Assembly (NCBI RefSeq): GCF_900078385.1
Contig: NZ_FLQR01000009.1
Coordinates: 1-64,000, forward strand
DNA length: 64,000 bases
Direction: 5' to 3'
DNA from: an uncultured Microbacterium sp.
Lineage (GTDB): Bacteria; Actinomycetota; Actinomycetes; Actinomycetales; Microbacteriaceae
Below the pieces are notes generated by a model. The model saw only the letters and a program-made list of their open reading frames with translations, searched no databases and was not told the origin of the DNA. A program made the translations under genes and the position numbers. This document shows, piece after piece, positions 1 to 8,135 of the stretch (its first letter is position 1; each line of letters starts with the position of its first letter).

Positions 1-1298
1 GGCTGATCCATTCCGATGTGGACGCGGGTCTTGCGGCGCTCGATGACGATGAACGCGCCCCCCAGCAGCCAGAGCGGCACCTGGGTGAGGAACGCGAGGC
101 GGAACGCGTCGAGAGTGTAGGTGTCGGGGGTGCCGGCGCCCTGCAGGTCCATCGCGAGCCCGATCGCGAAGATCGCGATCAGTGCGGCGAGGAAGCCGCC
201 CGCGTTCGTGACGCCCGTGGCCGTGCTGAGCCGGTGCGCCGGATTGTGCGTGCGGGCGTGGTCGAACGCGATCATCGACGCGGGCCCGCCCATCGCCAGC
301 GCGAACGCGAGCGCGTACAGCAGCCAGAGCGGTGCCGGACCGGGCCACGCGATCACGGTGAGCCACGCGAGCATCTGCACGGCGACGGCCGGCAGCACGA
401 GCGCGCGGGAGCGCATGTTCGGGATGCGGCGCGACAGCTCGCCCATGATCGGTCCGAGCGCCATGCCGACGAAGACGTACACCGACGTGATCCCCGCGGC
501 CTGCGCGAGGCTCAGCCCTTCGCCGGCGGTGAGGAACGGCATCCCCCACAGCAGGATGAACGCGGTACCGGCGAACGGGGTCGTGAAGTGCGACCAGAAC
601 GCCAGCCGGGTCCCGGGATGCGCCCACGCGGCGCGGATGCCGACGCCCGTGTCGACCGAGGACCGCACGACGCGGATGGCGCCCGTGTCTGTGTCGACCG
701 ACACGTCGTCGGAGACCTCCGGCGGATGGTTGCGGATGATCGCGAACACGAGCACCGCGAAGAGGAGGCCGAGACCCCCGACGCTGCCGAAGGCGATGCT
801 CCACGTCGTCGCATGCAGGAGCGCCGCGAGCGGGAGGACGGCGATGAGCTGCCCCGCCTGCCCGACGATGCCGGTCATCTGCACCATGACCGGGGCACGC
901 TGCGCCGGGAACCACGTCGCGATGAGGCGGAGCACGCCCGGGAAGATGGCCGCATCGCCGGCACCGACGAGCACCCGTGCGACGAGCGCGACCCCGACGC
1001 TCGTCGACAGCGCCATCGTGATCTGTCCGGCCGCCATGAGCACCATCCCGATGGTCATGATGGGGCGCGCGCCGTAGCGGTCGAGGAGGACGCCGATCGG
1101 CAGCTGCATCCCGCCGTACATCGCCAACTGCACCACCGCGAACAGCGACAGCGTCGCGGCGTCCGCGGAGAACCGGTCGGCCGCATCGACACCGACCCCG
1201 GCGAGGGACGTGCGGTTCGTCACGGCGAGGACGTAGCCCGCGACGCCGACGGTCCAGATGATCCAGGCCCGGAGGGAGGACGCGGGGGAGGTGGGCAC
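1..1298 (-). CDS. MFS transporter, 3' end cut by the window edge
   Basis: The protein reads from GTG at 1298 as VPTSPASSLRAW and continues through many hydrophobic segments to the window edge, so the C-terminus is missing. The loop GGMQLPIGVLLDRYGARP after the second helix is the MFS signature region (Gxxx[DE]RxGxR type), and a second half begins after a charged central loop near residue 200. Some 430 residues are visible, so only the tail is lost. A TAGCGT box lies 6 bases before the start, so the transcript is probably leaderless. It is divergent from the SUMF1-fold gene. The substrate cannot be told from sequence; assignment to the superfamily is secure. Confidence 0.85.
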   Translation of the reverse strand, partial: MPTSPASSLRAWIIWTVGVAGYVLAVTNRTSLAGVGVDAADRFSADAATLSLFAVVQLAMYGGMQLPIGVLLDRYGARPIMTIGMVLMAAGQITMALSTSVGVALVARVLVGAGDAAIFPGVLRLIATWFPAQRAPVMVQMTGIVGQAGQLIAVLPLAALLHATTWSIAFGSVGGLGLLFAVLVFAIIRNHPPEVSDDVSVDTDTGAIRVVRSSVDTGVGIRAAWAHPGTRLAFWSHFTTPFAGTAFILLWGMPFLTAGEGLSLAQAAGITSVYVFVGMALGPIMGELSRRIPNMRSRALVLPAVAVQMLAWLTVIAWPGPAPLWLLYALAFALAMGGPASMIAFDHARTHNPAHRLSTATGVTNAGGFLAALIAIFAIGLAMDLQGAGTPDTYTLDAFRLAFLTQVPLWLLGGAFIVIERRKTRVHIGMDQ

Positions 1299-1332
1299 CC
1301 TCCCACGCTACCGGCGGCGCTAGAGTGCCCGG

Positions 1333-2076
1333 GTGGTGGACATCGACATGGCCCGGATCGGCGGGGGACGCGTCGAGCTGCACGACGCGCGGCGGCGACT
1401 GCGGCGGACCGTGCAGCTCGCGCCGTTCGAGATCGGCGTGTATCCCGTCACCCAGGAGCAGCTCGCCGAGATCCTCGGGATCACGGCCGCGCATCCGCGG
1501 CGGCCGGCGGTGGATGTCGCGTGGCTGAGGGCCGTGCACTTCTGCAACGCCGCCTCCGAATGGGAAGGCCTCGACCCCGTCTACGCGTTCGACGGCGAGG
1601 ACGTGACGTGGCACGTCGATGCCGACGGGTACCGCCTCCCGACCGAAGCCGAGTGGGAGTTCGCGTGTCGGGCCGGCTCCACCGGCGCGCACTACGGTCC
1701 GCTGCGGGAGGTCGCCTGGACGAGCGCCGACGGGGTGGACGCGCCGCAGGACGTGGGCGGCAAGCTGCCGAACCTGAACGGTCTGTTCGACACGCTCGGC
1801 AATGTGTGGGAATGGTGCTGGGATCTCCTGGACCCCGCCCGGTATCGGGACTATCGGGTCTTCCGCGGCGGCGGGTTCGCGGACGATGCGGCCAGCGTCC
1901 GCGCGTCGACGCGGCGCGGCGGCGCCCCGCGGATGCACCACGAGGACGTCGGCTTCCGCGTCGCGCGCGGCGGGTTCGACACGCCGCGGGCGGCGCAGGG
2001 GTGGTCCGCGGCGGATGACGAGGCCCGCGCCGACGTGGACGGCCCCCTGCCGCCGGGGTGGACGCCCCTGCGCTGA
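1333..2076 (+). CDS. SUMF1/FGE-fold domain protein
   Basis: A 247-residue protein of the formylglycine-generating-enzyme (SUMF1/EgtB/PvdO) fold. Supporting motifs are FEIGVYPVTQEQ near the N-terminus, YRLPTEAEWEFACRAG in the middle, LFDTLGNVWEWCWD, and FRGGGF followed by VGFRVARG at the end. True sulfatase-activating enzymes carry a pair of catalytic cysteines late in the domain; here that stretch reads VRASTRRGG and has none, so formylglycine formation is unlikely and the actual reaction is unknown. TAGAGT at 1321-1326 lies 6 bases before the GTG, which supports this start and a leaderless message; ATG at 1348 is an alternative. Confidence 0.8.
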   Translation: MVDIDMARIGGGRVELHDARRRLRRTVQLAPFEIGVYPVTQEQLAEILGITAAHPRRPAVDVAWLRAVHFCNAASEWEGLDPVYAFDGEDVTWHVDADGYRLPTEAEWEFACRAGSTGAHYGPLREVAWTSADGVDAPQDVGGKLPNLNGLFDTLGNVWEWCWDLLDPARYRDYRVFRGGGFADDAASVRASTRRGGAPRMHHEDVGFRVARGGFDTPRAAQGWSAADDEARADVDGPLPPGWTPLR

Positions 2077-2168
2077 CGGATTCCGGGAGGGATGTCGATT
2101 CCGCTCCTCCCCGTTCGACGTCATAGTGGAGGGAGCACACGGCGCCCCACACACCAGGAGAAGAGCAC

Positions 2169-2588
2169 ATGAAGCACATGCTGATCATGCGGGCGACCGC
2201 CGACGCGGTCGCGGCGTACGAGGAGATGGACTTCGAGACGGTCATCAACGCGATGGGCGCCTACAACGAGGCGATGATCACGGCCGGCGTCATGGTCGCC
2301 GGTGACGGGCTCGCCCCCGAGCCCGGCTACGTCGTCGACTTCAGCGGCGAGACTCCGCTCGTCACGGACGGCCCCTACGGCGAAGTGCACGAGCTGTTCA
2401 ACGGCTTCTGGATCATCCAGACCGCGACCGCCGACGAGGCGCTGGAATGGGCCAAGCGCTGCCCGCTCGGGCCGGGATCGAAGCTCGAAGTGCGACGCGT
2501 GACCGACGAGACCGACTTCGCGGACTACGCCGACAACGAGTTCGTGAAGAAGGAAGCCGGCTGGCGGGAGCAGTTCGAGGAGGCGTGA
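2169..2588 (+). CDS. YCII/DGPF-domain protein
   Basis: A 139-residue protein of the YCII-related family. The family hallmark DGPF appears here as DGPYGE near residue 68, followed by NGFWIIQTATADEALEWAKRCP, the usual second half of the ferredoxin-like fold. A ribosome binding site (AGGAGAAG) stands 6-7 bases before ATG. Its stop codon overlaps the start of the sigma-factor gene (TGATG), so the two are translated together. Proteins of this family are the standard genomic partners of ECF42 sigma factors, but their biochemical role is not established. Confidence 0.9.
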   Translation: MKHMLIMRATADAVAAYEEMDFETVINAMGAYNEAMITAGVMVAGDGLAPEPGYVVDFSGETPLVTDGPYGEVHELFNGFWIIQTATADEALEWAKRCPLGPGSKLEVRRVTDETDFADYADNEFVKKEAGWREQFEEA

Positions 2589-3832
2589 TGCCGGCGGACG
2601 CGGCGCGCGCCGTCGACGCCGTCTGGCGCATCGAGGGCGCTCGGATCGTCGCCGCCCTCGCCCGCATGACCGGCGACCTCGGGTTCGCCGAAGACATGGC
2701 CCAGGAGGCCGTGGCCGAGGCGCTCGCATCGTGGCCGGAGAACGGCATCCCCGCCAACACGGGGGCGTGGCTGACCGCCGTCGCCAAACGGCGCGTCATC
2801 GACGCGTGGCGGCGGCGGGAACGCCTCGACGAACGGCACCGCGCGATCGCGCACGACCTCGCGGAAGCCGGCGAGGACGCGTGGGAGCCCATCGACGACG
2901 ACCTGCTGCGGCTCGTGTTCACCGCCTGCCACCCGGCGCTGTCGCGGGAGTCGCAGGTCGCGCTGACGCTCCGGGTCGTGGGAGGTCTGAACACCGTCGA
3001 GATCGCCCGGATGCTGCTCGTGCCCGTCGCGACGGTGCAGGCGCGGATCACGCGGGCGAAGAAGACCCTCGCCGCGGCGCATGTGCCGTTCGAGACGCCG
3101 GACCCGTCCGAGTGGCGCGAGCGGCTCGACGGGGTGCTGAGCGTCGTGTACCTCGTCTTCACCGAGGGGTATGCCGCCACGTCGGGGGAGCGGTGGACGC
3201 GGCCCGACCTCGCGGACGAGGCGCTCCGGCTCGGGCGGGTTCTTGCGAACCTGCTGCCGCGCGAGCCGGCGACGCACGCGCTCGTCGCGCTCATGGAGCT
3301 GCAGCGGTCGCGGTTCGCCGCGCGGGAGTCGCGGGCCGGTACGCCCGTGCTGCTGGCCGACCAGGATCGGACGCGCTGGGACCGCGGTCAGATCGCCCGC
3401 GGGCGGGCTGCGCTCCGCCGCGCCGACGCCGCGGCCGCGGCGCGCGGGCAGGGGAGGGGCGCGTACGCCCTGCAGGCGGCGATCGCGGAGTGCCACGGTG
3501 TCGCGCCCAGCGTCGAGGAGACGGACTGGGAGCGGATCGTGCTGCTGTACGAGGCACTCGGCCGGATCGCGCCGAGCCCCGTCGTCGAACTCAACCGGGC
3601 CGTCGCCGTGTCCATGGCGACGGGACCGGCCTCGGCGCTGCGGATCGTCGACGCCTTGGCGGCGGCGGGGGAGCTGCGCGGGTCGCCGCTGCTGCCGAGC
3701 GTGCGCGGGGAGCTGCTGGCCCGGCTCGGGCGCACCGCCGAAGCGCGGGCGGAGTTCGCGGAGGCGGCATCCCGCACCGCGAGCGCGCCGCAGCGCGCCG
3801 TGCTGGAGCAGAAGGCCGCGGCGCTGGATTGA
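2588..3832 (+). CDS. ECF-type RNA polymerase sigma factor (ECF42 group, TPR-like extension)
   Basis: A 414-residue sigma factor beginning MPADAARAVDAVWRIE. Region 2 is visible at residues 8-75 (GFAEDMAQEAVAEAL, then NTGAWLTAVAKRRVIDAWRR). Region 4 lies around residues 125-165 (SQVALTLRVVGGLNTVEIARMLLV, then VQARITRAKK). The remaining 230 residues are an alpha-helical extension with a repeat-like LYEALGRIAPSPVVELNRAVAVSMA stretch, which is typical of ECF42 and reported in that group to control activity. The start is fixed by overlap with the YCII gene stop. ECF42 members lack a classical anti-sigma factor, and none is seen here. The inducing signal is unknown. Confidence 0.9.
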   Translation: MPADAARAVDAVWRIEGARIVAALARMTGDLGFAEDMAQEAVAEALASWPENGIPANTGAWLTAVAKRRVIDAWRRRERLDERHRAIAHDLAEAGEDAWEPIDDDLLRLVFTACHPALSRESQVALTLRVVGGLNTVEIARMLLVPVATVQARITRAKKTLAAAHVPFETPDPSEWRERLDGVLSVVYLVFTEGYAATSGERWTRPDLADEALRLGRVLANLLPREPATHALVALMELQRSRFAARESRAGTPVLLADQDRTRWDRGQIARGRAALRRADAAAAARGQGRGAYALQAAIAECHGVAPSVEETDWERIVLLYEALGRIAPSPVVELNRAVAVSMATGPASALRIVDALAAAGELRGSPLLPSVRGELLARLGRTAEARAEFAEAASRTASAPQRAVLEQKAAALD

Positions 3833-3836
3833 GGCC

Positions 3837-4457
3837 TCACCCCGCGATGCGGGCGTACTGCGACCCGGAAGCCGTGCGCTCGAGGAGTTCGTGGTCGACG
3901 AGGTGGCGGCGCAGGACGGCGACGTCGGCGGCGGGTGCGTACGGCGCGAGGCGCTCGTTCACCTCGGCCTCGGCGAGCACCTCGTCGATGCCGAGGGCGC
4001 GCTCCACGACCCAGCGGAGCAGCTCGCGCCGCTCGGCGGCCGCGGCGGGGTAGCGGTCGATCCGCCCCGTGCCGTCGAGGAACCGCGTGATGTCGTCCTT
4101 CGCGGGACGCGGCCGGGGCGCATCGCGGCGCCAGACGTCGTTGCCCTGGGCGTCGGATCCGGCGGGGGAGAAGCCCGCCGCGCGCGCCGTCCCCGCGCCG
4201 TCGGCGTCGGCGGGCACGACGGCCAGGACGTACGCGACGTCCGATCCCCACGGCGCGAGGCCGAGGATGCGCCCGATGGCGCCGCCGACCACGCCGGACG
4301 CCCGCGCCGCCTCCACGACCGAGAACGACAGCCCCACGGTGCCGCCCGTGTGCACCCCGTCGAGCCAGCCGACGTCGACGCCGTCGATGCGCAGCAGCCA
4401 TCGGCGCCGATCTCCGTCGTCGGACAACGGGTTCAGCTCGAGCCGCACGCGGGTCAT
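3837..4457 (-). CDS. DUF2087 domain protein with GNAT-like N-terminus
   Basis: A 206-residue protein. The C-terminal third (DDITRFLDGTGRIDRYP, then RRELLRWVVERAL, EAEVNERL, ADVAVLRRHLVDHELLER) matches DUF2087, a small winged-helix-like domain often found on regulators and acetyltransferases. The first 110 residues look like a degenerate GNAT acetyltransferase (VDVGWLDGVHTGGTVGLSFSV, GAIGRILGLAPWG, then AARAAGF), but no clear acetyl-CoA loop is visible. TAGCCT lies 6 bases upstream of the ATG, consistent with a leaderless transcript. It ends 4 bases from the convergent sigma-factor gene. Function unknown. Confidence 0.75.
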   Translation of the reverse strand: MTRVRLELNPLSDDGDRRRWLLRIDGVDVGWLDGVHTGGTVGLSFSVVEAARASGVVGGAIGRILGLAPWGSDVAYVLAVVPADADGAGTARAAGFSPAGSDAQGNDVWRRDAPRPRPAKDDITRFLDGTGRIDRYPAAAAERRELLRWVVERALGIDEVLAEAEVNERLAPYAPAADVAVLRRHLVDHELLERTASGSQYARIAG

Positions 4458-4515
4458 GCGGACAGGCTAACCGCGGCGCCTGGCCGGCGCAGTGTCTTGT
4501 CTGTATCACCGAGCC

Positions 4516-4525
4516 GTGATATCAC
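4516..4525. promoter_or_regulatory. Perfect palindrome GTGATATCAC upstream of the ArsR/SRPBCC operon
   Basis: A 10-base perfect palindrome six bases before the ATG at 4532. Its position over the promoter/start region of an ArsR-type regulator suggests an autoregulatory operator. The assignment is inferred from position and symmetry only. Confidence 0.45.
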
Positions 4526-4531
4526 TGCAAT

Positions 4532-4864
4532 ATGAATGCTTTCGACATCCTCGCCGACCCGGTTCGGCGCCGCATCGTCGAGCTGCTGTCGACGGGGGAG
4601 CGGACGGCCGGGGAGCTCACGTCGGCGGTCCGGGAGGAGTTCGGCATCTCGCAGCCGGCCGTCTCGAACCAGCTCCGCGTGCTCCGCGAGAGCGGATTCG
4701 CGGGTGACGAGCGGCGCGGTTCGCATCGCGTCTACGCCCTCCGCAGCGATGCTCTGGCCGAAGTGACGGACTGGGTGGATCGGCACCGCGCGTTCTGGCG
4801 GAACAGATTGGACGCACTGGAGACGGAGCTGACGCGCGGAGCGCGGGATCGGGGACGATCGTGA
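4532..4864 (+). CDS. ArsR-family HTH transcriptional regulator
   Basis: A 110-residue winged-helix protein: MNAFDILADPVRRRIVELL, then GERTAGELTSAV and the recognition helix SQPAVSNQLRVLRESGFAG, wing RRGSHRVYALR, and a C-terminal helix starting VTDWVDRHRAFW. It has no cysteines, so it is not a classical metal sensor. This subtype is the usual partner of SRPBCC proteins, as here: its last four bases overlap the next start (GTGA). It probably represses its own operon through the palindrome at 4516-4525. The ligand is unknown. Confidence 0.9.
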   Translation: MNAFDILADPVRRRIVELLSTGERTAGELTSAVREEFGISQPAVSNQLRVLRESGFAGDERRGSHRVYALRSDALAEVTDWVDRHRAFWRNRLDALETELTRGARDRGRS

Positions 4865-5757
4865 TCGAGGACTTCCGGCGGAGCCTCACCGGCACCGCGG
4901 CGGAGCCGGTGCTGCGGTTCGCCCGCCGCTACGACGCATCGCCCGGCGACCTCTGGTCGGCCCTCACCGAGCCCGCGCGCCTCGGACGCTGGCTGGGCGA
5001 GGTGACGGGTGACCGGATCGACGGCTTCCGGATCGCTTTCGCCGACGCACCCGATAGGCCGGCGCACGCGAGCGTCGAGGCATGCGAGCCGCACCGTCTG
5101 CTGGTCGTCCACTGGGAGTGGCAGGGCGAGCGGCCGAGTCGGATCGTCGTCGACCTCGCGCCGGACGGGGACGGCACGGCGCTGAGCCTCGTGCACCGCC
5201 TCGGCGAACCCGACCACGTGCCCGAGTACGGCGGAGGATGGGAGCAGTGCTTCGCGACGCTCGCGACGCGATTCGGCGGCGCCTGGCCCGGCGCGGACGC
5301 GGAGACCCTGAGCGCGGCACGCTGGCGGGACATGCAGGCGCGGGCGCTGGAGATCGCCGTGGACCTCTCGGCATCCCCGGAGCGGGTGTGGGACGCCATC
5401 GCGAGGGCGGAGGGCCTCCGCACGTGGTGGTGGACGCACTGGGACGACGTGGACATCGCCGCCGACCCACGTCCGGGCGGCGCGTACCGCATCGCGGCGC
5501 CTGGGGCCGGCATCGTCCTGGAGGGCCGCTACCTCGAGGTCGAGGCCCCGACGCACCTGGCGTTCAGCTGGCGGTGGAGCGACGCGGACGGCACATCGAC
5601 CGACGAGGCGTGCGACCTCACGATCGCCGCGATCGACGGCGGCGCGCGGCTCACCGTGCGCCACACCGGACCGTGGGATGACGAGGCACCGGCGGCGAGC
5701 TACCGGCAGGGGTGGGAGTTCACGCTGAGCCGGCTCCGCAGGACGCTCGAGGCCTGA
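4861..5757 (+). CDS. SRPBCC domain protein, two AHSA1-like domains
   Basis: A 298-residue protein with two tandem SRPBCC (START/Bet v 1-like) domains. The first begins RFARRYDASPGDLWSALTEPARLGRWLGEV near residue 20. The second begins EIAVDLSASPERVWDAIARAEGLRTWWW near residue 160 and includes LEVEAPTHLAFSWRW. Such domains bind hydrophobic ligands in a deep cavity. The GTG start overlaps the ArsR gene stop by four bases, so regulator and ligand-binding protein form one operon. A role in sensing or detoxifying a small molecule is an inference. Confidence 0.88.
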   Translation: MIEDFRRSLTGTAAEPVLRFARRYDASPGDLWSALTEPARLGRWLGEVTGDRIDGFRIAFADAPDRPAHASVEACEPHRLLVVHWEWQGERPSRIVVDLAPDGDGTALSLVHRLGEPDHVPEYGGGWEQCFATLATRFGGAWPGADAETLSAARWRDMQARALEIAVDLSASPERVWDAIARAEGLRTWWWTHWDDVDIAADPRPGGAYRIAAPGAGIVLEGRYLEVEAPTHLAFSWRWSDADGTSTDEACDLTIAAIDGGARLTVRHTGPWDDEAPAASYRQGWEFTLSRLRRTLEA

Positions 5758-5771
5758 GCGGCCGACCCTCG

Positions 5772-6584
5772 TCAGCTCCCGGAGCCGCGCTCGGCGAGGC
5801 GCTGCATCTGCCACTCGTGCACGTCCACGAGCCACTCCAGCGGCGCCGACGGCCCGATCCGCGGGTCGGCGACCGCGCCCCCGTCCTGCAGCGCACGGAC
5901 GTACGCGCGATCCAGGTCGATCCGCGCGCGCAGCTGGTCGCCGGAGCAGGCGGAGCCGTGTCCGGGGACGACGACGGCGACATCTTCTGCGACGGTCTCG
6001 AACAGCTCCAGCGCGGCGAGGTAGTCGCCGATGGGGTCGTCGGCAGCGAGGTCGAGGAACGGCATGAGGATGTCGGAGAGCATGTCGCCCGCGACGAGCA
6101 CACCGCTCTCCGGGAGCCACAGCGCGGCATGGCCCGGGGCGTGGGCCCGGTGCTCCAGTATCCGGACGTCCGGGCCGTCCCAGGGGAGCCGGACTGCGCC
6201 GTCGGGCAGACCCGTGATGAGGCCGAGGAGCTCCATCGGGATGTCCTCGGCATGCTCCGGCGGGAGCCCCTCGGCCACCTGCTCCCTCCAGTCCGCCTGC
6301 GCGAGGACGTCGCGGATGGATGCCGCGGCGCGCGCGGTTCCGTAGCGAGGCGCGTCACCGAGGTCCGGATGCCAGAGGACGTGGTCCCAGTCCGGATGCG
6401 TGGCGAAACCGGCCACGACCGGCTGACGCAGTTCGCGAAGGTCGGCGGCGAGACCGGCGAGCTCCGCGCGGGTGATCCCGGGGTCGACCACCAGCACGCC
6501 GCTCGCACCCTGCACGATCACGGCGTTGCTCTGCAAGAACTCGCTCTCGTGGACCCGCACATCGTCGGCGACCGGGGTGATCAT
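5772..6584 (-). CDS. MBL-fold metallo-hydrolase
   Basis: A 270-residue metallo-beta-lactamase-fold protein. It shows the N-terminal VLVVDPGITRAEL strand, the metal motif as THPDWDHV near residue 62, the third histidine in HAPGHAALWLPESGVLVAGDML, and the last one in VVPGHGS. The canonical motif is HxHxDH, whereas here the second histidine is Asp (HPDWDH), a variant that may change the metal site. It is the downstream gene of a two-gene operon: its ATG overlaps the stop of the DHFR-like reductase gene in ATGA fashion, so note that on this strand MBL is read first. The substrate is unknown. Confidence 0.85.
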   Translation of the reverse strand: MITPVADDVRVHESEFLQSNAVIVQGASGVLVVDPGITRAELAGLAADLRELRQPVVAGFATHPDWDHVLWHPDLGDAPRYGTARAAASIRDVLAQADWREQVAEGLPPEHAEDIPMELLGLITGLPDGAVRLPWDGPDVRILEHRAHAPGHAALWLPESGVLVAGDMLSDILMPFLDLAADDPIGDYLAALELFETVAEDVAVVVPGHGSACSGDQLRARIDLDRAYVRALQDGGAVADPRIGPSAPLEWLVDVHEWQMQRLAERGSGS

Positions 6585-7183
6585 GGGCGGCGGTAGCGGA
6601 TGTGGGTCGCCAGGGGGGAGTGCAGCACCTCGACGGGTTCGAGCCCGAACGTGCCGACGCCGTCGAAGATCCGCTCGCCGGAGCCCAACAGGACGGGAGC
6701 GACGTCGAGCGTGAGTTCGTCGATGACGTCCGCGAGCAGCGCCTGGCGGACGAGGGACCCGCCTCCGGCGATGTCGATGCCCCGTCCGCCCGCCGCCTCC
6801 TGCGCGCGCGCGAACGCCGTGTCGAAGCCGTCGGTGACGAAGTGGAACGTTGTTCCGCCCTCCATCTCGATCGGCTCACGGGCGTGATGGGTCAGAACGA
6901 ACACGGGCGCGTGGTACGGCGGCTCCGGGCCCCACCACCCGCGCCAGTCCCCGTCCCATGCACCGCGGATCGGGCCGAACATGTTGCGACCCATGAGGTA
7001 CGCGCCGGGGGGGCGCATGAGCCAGTCTGCGGCGGTCGCGTCGGCCTCCGTGGCACGGGCGTCGCCGATGTGCCACGTGTGGAGCTCGATCCCGCGTCGT
7101 CCGAGCGGGTTCTCGCGGCTCTGGTCGGGGCCGGCGACGAAGCCGTCGAGCGAGATGGACATGTGACAGGTGGTGTCCGCCAT
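6581..7183 (-). CDS. Dihydrofolate reductase family protein (RibD C-terminal type)
   Basis: A 200-residue member of the DHFR/RibD-C reductase family, with MSISLDGFVAGP at the N-terminus, LMGRNMFGP, PVFVLTHHAREP, FVTDG, then IDIAGGGSLVRQAL and LTLDVAPVLLGSGERIFD. These are the NADPH-binding and fold motifs of the small stand-alone YyaP/YwjB-type reductases. The ATG at 7183 is preferred over upstream in-frame starts because the family begins at this point. It overlaps the MBL hydrolase gene by four bases and is divergent from the ars operon, with only 37 bases between the two starts. The physiological substrate is unknown. Confidence 0.85.
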   Translation of the reverse strand: MADTTCHMSISLDGFVAGPDQSRENPLGRRGIELHTWHIGDARATEADATAADWLMRPPGAYLMGRNMFGPIRGAWDGDWRGWWGPEPPYHAPVFVLTHHAREPIEMEGGTTFHFVTDGFDTAFARAQEAAGGRGIDIAGGGSLVRQALLADVIDELTLDVAPVLLGSGERIFDGVGTFGLEPVEVLHSPLATHIRYRRP

Positions 7184-7205
7184 GATCGAAGCGTACTCGC
7201 TGGAG

Positions 7206-7223
7206 CATAGACTGACATCTATG
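7206..7223. promoter_or_regulatory. ars operator 1 over the arsR-arsC start
   Basis: A perfect inverted repeat CATAGA-N6-TCTATG. It contains the TAGACT -10 box (7208-7213) and runs into the ATG at 7221, so a bound repressor would block a leaderless promoter. The same arms and spacing recur at 8131-8148. Confidence 0.75.
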
Positions 7224-8135
7224 ACTTCCGCAGGGTCGCTTCCTTCGCTCAGCGTCGCAGCCGACCCGACCCGCGCTCGGATCCTGCAGCTGATCCACGC
7301 GGCGCCGGACCGCCGCGCACTGGTGGGCAAGCTCGCCGAAGTCCTGGGGCTTCGCCAGCCGACCGTCAGCCACCACATGGCGGCCCTGCACGACGAGGGA
7401 CTCGTCCTGCGCGAGCGCGACGGGCGCCGGGTCTGGTACTCGATCCACCCCGATCACGCCGAGCGCATCGACGCCCTGCTCGGCTCCGCCCGCGCCTCAT
7501 CCGAACAGCAGCCGGAGTGGGACCGCGTGGTCGACGATCTCTCCGATCGCTACCGCGGCACGTTCAGCCGGGAGACCATCGCCCGCTACGTCACCGACAG
7601 TCGGGATCTGCTCACGGCCCGCGGCACCACCCGGCTGCTCGCGTCCCGGACGGCCGCGTTCGCCGCATCCCGGCTCGACGATCTCGCCCGCACCGAGAGC
7701 CGAGACACCACCAAGCCGTCCGTGCTGTTCGTCTGCGTGCAGAACGCCGGCCGCTCGCAACTGGCCGCCGGGATCCTCCGTCAGCTCGCGGGGGACCGGG
7801 TGATCGTCCGCACCGCAGGCTCCGCGCCGGCCGCGGAGGTCCGCTCCGCGATCGTCGGCGCGCTCGACGAGATCGGAGTGCCCCTCGGCGCCGAGTTCCC
7901 GAAGCCCCTCACCGACGATGCCGTCCGGGCGGCCGACGTCGTGATCACGATGGGATGCGGGGACGCGTGCCCCATCTACCCGGGGCGCCGCTACCTCGAC
8001 TGGGACATCGAAGACCCCGTGGACAAGCCGCTCGCCACCGTCCGGAGCATCCGCGACGACATCCATCGGCGCATCCGCGCGCTCCTTCCGGAACTGTTCA
8101 CCGATTCGTCGCCCGACCCGTCGATGGATTCATAG
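7221..8135 (+). CDS. ArsR regulator fused to an ArsC-type reductase domain
   Basis: A 304-residue fusion. Residues 8-90 form an ArsR winged helix (ADPTRARILQLI, recognition helix LRQPTVSHHMAAL, wing RERDGRRVWYSI). Residues 98-155 form the three-helix bundle that often precedes phosphatase-fold arsenate reductases. Residues 166-300 are a mycothiol-type ArsC domain with the P-loop C172-X5-R178 (VCVQNAGRSQ) and cysteines C246 and C250 in MGCGDACP. No cysteine occurs before C172, so the DNA-binding part lacks the usual As(III) ligands and any sensing would have to come from the ArsC part (inference). TAGACT seven bases upstream supports the 7221 start. It is the first gene of the ars operon. Confidence 0.92.
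   Translation: MTSAGSLPSLSVAADPTRARILQLIHAAPDRRALVGKLAEVLGLRQPTVSHHMAALHDEGLVLRERDGRRVWYSIHPDHAERIDALLGSARASSEQQPEWDRVVDDLSDRYRGTFSRETIARYVTDSRDLLTARGTTRLLASRTAAFAASRLDDLARTESRDTTKPSVLFVCVQNAGRSQLAAGILRQLAGDRVIVRTAGSAPAAEVRSAIVGALDEIGVPLGAEFPKPLTDDAVRAADVVITMGCGDACPIYPGRRYLDWDIEDPVDKPLATVRSIRDDIHRRIRALLPELFTDSSPDPSMDS

Noticed and set aside
18..2018. A 666-codon open frame on the plus strand across the MFS gene
   Set aside because: It is Arg/Asp/Glu-rich low-complexity sequence, antisense to a clear MFS transporter. Long shadow frames are common at this G+C content.
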